A stretch of 64,000 nucleotides of DNA from Cacajao melanocephalus (lineage: Eukaryota; Chordata; Mammalia; Primates; Pitheciidae). Shown here in pieces: positions 60,886-64,000 of this stretch. The DNA lies in assembly GCA_963573385.1 (NCBI GenBank), contig CAUYLG010033190.1, positions 124,001 through 188,000 of the forward strand, in the 5' to 3' direction. Position 1 is the stretch's first letter. Every line of letters begins with the position of its first letter. A program made the position numbers and the translations under genes. The notes under the pieces were generated by a model that searched no databases, was not told the origin of the DNA, and saw nothing but the letters and a program-made list of their open reading frames with translations.

Positions 60886-62289
60886 TTATTTACTTATCTT
60901 TCAAGTAGTAAGTATTTTTATGCACATATTTCTGATCTGAAACCTGCCAAAATTTGTTGACTAATCACTGGTCCTGAAATAAATTATGGAAATGTTATTA
61001 TAGGACCAAAGTAATTATCTTTGAAGCATTAGATAAAGAGAAAAGTGAATATGAGCAAATCATTTTTGGTGGGGGAGGGTTAGTAACTTTTTGCCTAGTA
61101 TATGGTTTATTGCTCAATGAATATTAAATGTACAGTATTAAATCAAAGTGGTTACTGAATTATTTCATTTGTCATAAAATGAATCTAATACACACAGACA
61201 AATATATAAATATACACACATACTTAAAAATTGTTTCATTTCTTTGGTATATTTCTCAATATAATTTGCTAAGATTTATTGTCATACTTGTGTCATATGT
61301 GGTTTTTATTCACATTTAGAAATACATAATGACTTTCTGGTAAAAATATACCAAGATCACACAAATATACTCAAAGCATTTTCATTCAGAAGTGGTTGCC
61401 ACTTTTACGTCTGAGATGCTCTGAATTGGCACATAATTGCCTATAAAAACATAAATTTCACTCTGTTAAATTAAGAGACAGGATTTACTTTAAAGAGAGT
61501 TTGTTATTCAGCCAAATAAATATTGATAATGTCCAGACTCCCATATTAATTTACCATTACCCTTCATTTTAAAGTTAAAGGCAGATTTTTAATATATTAT
61601 TATTTATTTATGTTTCCTTCTACTAGATGGTAAGCTAGAAGAGATTTGTCTAAGTACTACATATAACATCGAATATTTTAGTTCACACACAAAAACTTCC
61701 CAAAATGAAGGATATAAACAGTAGAAGGCAGAAAGGAAGAGGGATGATGTTTAACAATTATTCAAGATGAGAAAGCTCCATTAGGATTTTTTATTATTTA
61801 GTGATGTGAGGTTTCAGGGTAGCTGCAGAGGTTGTAAGTCTAGACATGATATTTTGGCTTCTGTAATAGTTGGTGTATATGTATATATATATATTTTTTG
61901 TCAAGAACTGCATGACTAACTTTGTATCTTAAAAAGCAAATGACTTCAGCATGCACAGCAGTGTGCTATAGGGAAACGAGCATTGGTGATGACGTTGAGA
62001 AAGTTAGATCTCTTCTCAGCTCCCTCATGATCCACTGATGATTGAGAGAACTAAAAGTTTTGCACAAACCCTAAATAACCTCATAGAGCATCAGTTCTCT
62101 AAAATGAGCAATCGTTACTTCTAATAATATTTTGTCACAATATGACAATCATAGTTGATGTCTGTATTCTTGGTGGCATAGTTTTTTTTGAATGGCAGCC
62201 TGCTCCAGCGTGGTATTTCCTTTTCACACTTAACTTTTCTATATCCCTCTTTTAATTGAGATTCTACTGAATCATGTTAAAGACAAACT
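60886..62289. other. Unassigned stretch
   Basis: TATACACACATA-type low complexity at 61200-61220 and TATA/T run at 61880-61900. No gene or confident repeat. Confidence 0.4.
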
Positions 62290-62690
62290 CACTGGTTTAG
62301 CATAATTTGCACATGTAAAATTCAAAACTGGTGTTCCTGGTCAGTAAGAGGCTTTCCATTTGGTCAGTCACATACATGCCTCCTTTGTTTTGTGGCTTCG
62401 TTTTTATCTAGGACCTTGGAGTTCTATTCACTTGGTCCATGCTTGAGGAAAGGGCATGGAAGACCAGGCACTGGAGAATTTTATTGGCCAAGACTGGAAA
62501 TATCCCACCACTTCCTTCATGTTAGAAGGCAGTCATATTTTAAAATAAGCATCTGTTAAAATTTTAAAAAAGAATGCAGTCATATTGCCATTTCTAACTG
62601 TAAACAGGAGTGGAAAACTTACACTTTCTGTGGGTCCAGGAAGGAGACGGAACAGATGTGGTGGGAAGCTAGCTAGTTTCTGTCATAATG
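62290..62690. mobile_element. Old interspersed repeat of unassigned family
   Basis: AACTGGTGTTCCTGGTCAGT, TTTGTGGCTTCG, GGACCTTGGAGTTCTATTC, AAGGGCATGGAAGACCAGGC, TTATTGGCCAAGACTGGAAA, CCCACCACTTCC, TTGCCATTTCTAACTG and GGTGGGAAGCTAGCTAG match a medium-reiteration repeat I have seen repeatedly in human DNA, but I cannot give its family with confidence. Confidence 0.45.
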
Positions 62691-62789
62691 CTTTTCAATA
62701 TTTATTTTCTTTTCTCTGTCACAAGATTAGAATAATCTGTTAATTTATGTAAAGTGTTTAGAAAATATCAATCCCCTTATACCTTTATT

Positions 62790-62980
62790 AATTATAAAGC
62801 CTCCTCATTTTCATAGTTTCTTGTTATTCTTATCACAACTCTGTGAAGATAGGAATGACTAACCTTGATTGTTAAATGATGAAACAGACTCAAAGGAGTT
62901 GCCCAAGGCCATAGCGTATGTGTATGGTCAGCGTGGGATTTGAAACTGTGTCTCCTGACATGTGTCAAATACCTATTCCT
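62790..62980 (-). mobile_element. MIR SINE, antisense
   Basis: CACAACTCTGTGAAGATAGG, TGATGAAACAGACTCAAAGG, AGTTGCCCAAGGCCATAGCG, GGGATTTGAAACTGTGTCTC and CTGACATGTG reproduce reverse-complement MIR order. Confidence 0.85.
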
Positions 62981-64000
62981 TATAGGAAAAAATAAATATA
63001 TTTCTCAGATGTGAGAGGGAACCATGGTGCCTTGAATTGCTTACCTCATATCATAGGATCATGGGCATTGCTCTGCTTCGGGGATGTCACATGTCTACTT
63101 AGGCTTTATGGGACTTGCTATGTAGGACCACATATGGAGGCTTTCGAAATTATATGGCTCTTTTATAACTCCAAGGAGGGTCTGGACAGTTACATGCATT
63201 TTCTTTATTGCAAGTTGTTCTTGCCTCATATAACTTTCGTTTCTCCTCAGAACTAGCTTAAAGGTACCTGCAAATACGTACATATAAATTTCCCAGAGAA
63301 TTCATCTTTCCCTCTGACTGAAAGGAAGTTACCATATCTAATGTAGGTGAAATAAAAGTGAGATTGAAATTACTGTCATCTTCCATACCTAATTCAAGAA
63401 TATTATATACTTAGATTTCAATTAATAACTCACACTTCATCCTAACTGAATTTCTGATGCCCTATGTAACTTAGCAAAACAAACCCATAAGAAATATGCT
63501 TTCTTTGCCTTCTGCAAATAACCTTATTGACATGGACAGAGATTAAAACACAAATGATGACTAAGAGGAAAAGTCAAAATTACTTTGTTCTAATTATAAA
63601 TGTTATAGAGAAAGCTTGCTGACTAATACTTCAGTGCCTATAGATGATATAAAATTTATTGTGAAAAACATCCTTTAATTCTTTTTAAAATAATTTATTC
63701 TGAAATACATACATTTATAAAAATTCTATAGATTTTGGTAATTTCAATTACACTAGTACTAGCAATAAATATGCTCTGCATATTTTTTTGTGGAGTTTCA
63801 AGGGATGGGTCATTGTAGAAAATGAAATTTAACCTAACTGGAATGCTAATACACGGTGTAGCTTCAGACACAGGGCATACTCAATAACCTGACTTCAGAG
63901 ATTACAGGACACAATCATATTGAAATATGTGGAATTTTAACAATTCAGATTTCTAATGGCATAATACAAAAGATAAGTAGTTATCATATCCATGAAAAAA
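62981..64000. other. Unassigned stretch to window end
   Basis: Overlapping frames on both strands at 63011-63283 (81 and 62 codons) sit in a moderately GC-balanced block. TTTCGTTTCTCCTCAG at 63235-63250 resembles a splice acceptor, but it lies at the end of the frame, not its start, and nothing else supports an exon. Confidence 0.35.

Overview
The window reads as primate, most likely human, nuclear DNA. It carries Alu SINEs of both orientations, L1 and HAL1-type LINE-1 debris, old L2, MIR and MER5A copies, a MER2/Tigger fossil, one solitary retroviral LTR, many CA/TG/TA microsatellites, strong CpG depletion and an AT-rich base composition. There are no operons, tRNA or rRNA genes, CRISPR arrays or bacterial-type signals. 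Family names come from remembered consensus motifs, not from a repeat-database search, so boundaries are approximate.

The only segment that looks like a real protein-coding gene part is a minus-strand 3'-terminal exon at 32118-32327. It has a 69-codon open frame ending in a stop and a textbook splice acceptor with a branch-point match and a pyrimidine tract. AATAAA signals follow downstream on the minus strand. I could not name the gene. If the exon is real, everything above about 32.33 kb belongs to its last intron or to upstream gene sequence, and everything below about 31.1-31.9 kb is 3' flank. No other convincing exon was found.

Layout. 0-6 kb: a tiny L1 3'-end insertion with flanking duplications, then two unusual inverted repeats (a 38-bp perfect hairpin and an 86-bp pair 1.2 kb apart). 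6-14 kb: MER5A, L2/MIR tails, a long AT palindromic tract and an old LINE-like conserved repeat. 14-17 kb: three Alu pieces. 17-22 kb: repeat-poor. 22-30 kb: solitary LTR, L2, MIRs, MER5A, TCTA and GT repeats. 31-33 kb: candidate terminal exon and 3'UTR. 34-44 kb: TA repeat, Alu, MIR, CA repeat, MER2/Tigger and L2. 44-53 kb: repeat-poor, then L2/MIR remnants. 53-59 kb: Z-DNA-prone repeat, a small minisatellite, and a HAL1-like LINE split by an Alu. 59-64 kb: two Alus with clear target-site duplications, an L2 and a MIR.

No new biological system is evident. The items most worth checking are the terminal exon, the two inverted repeats at 2.4-4.8 kb, and the internally deleted LINE-1.
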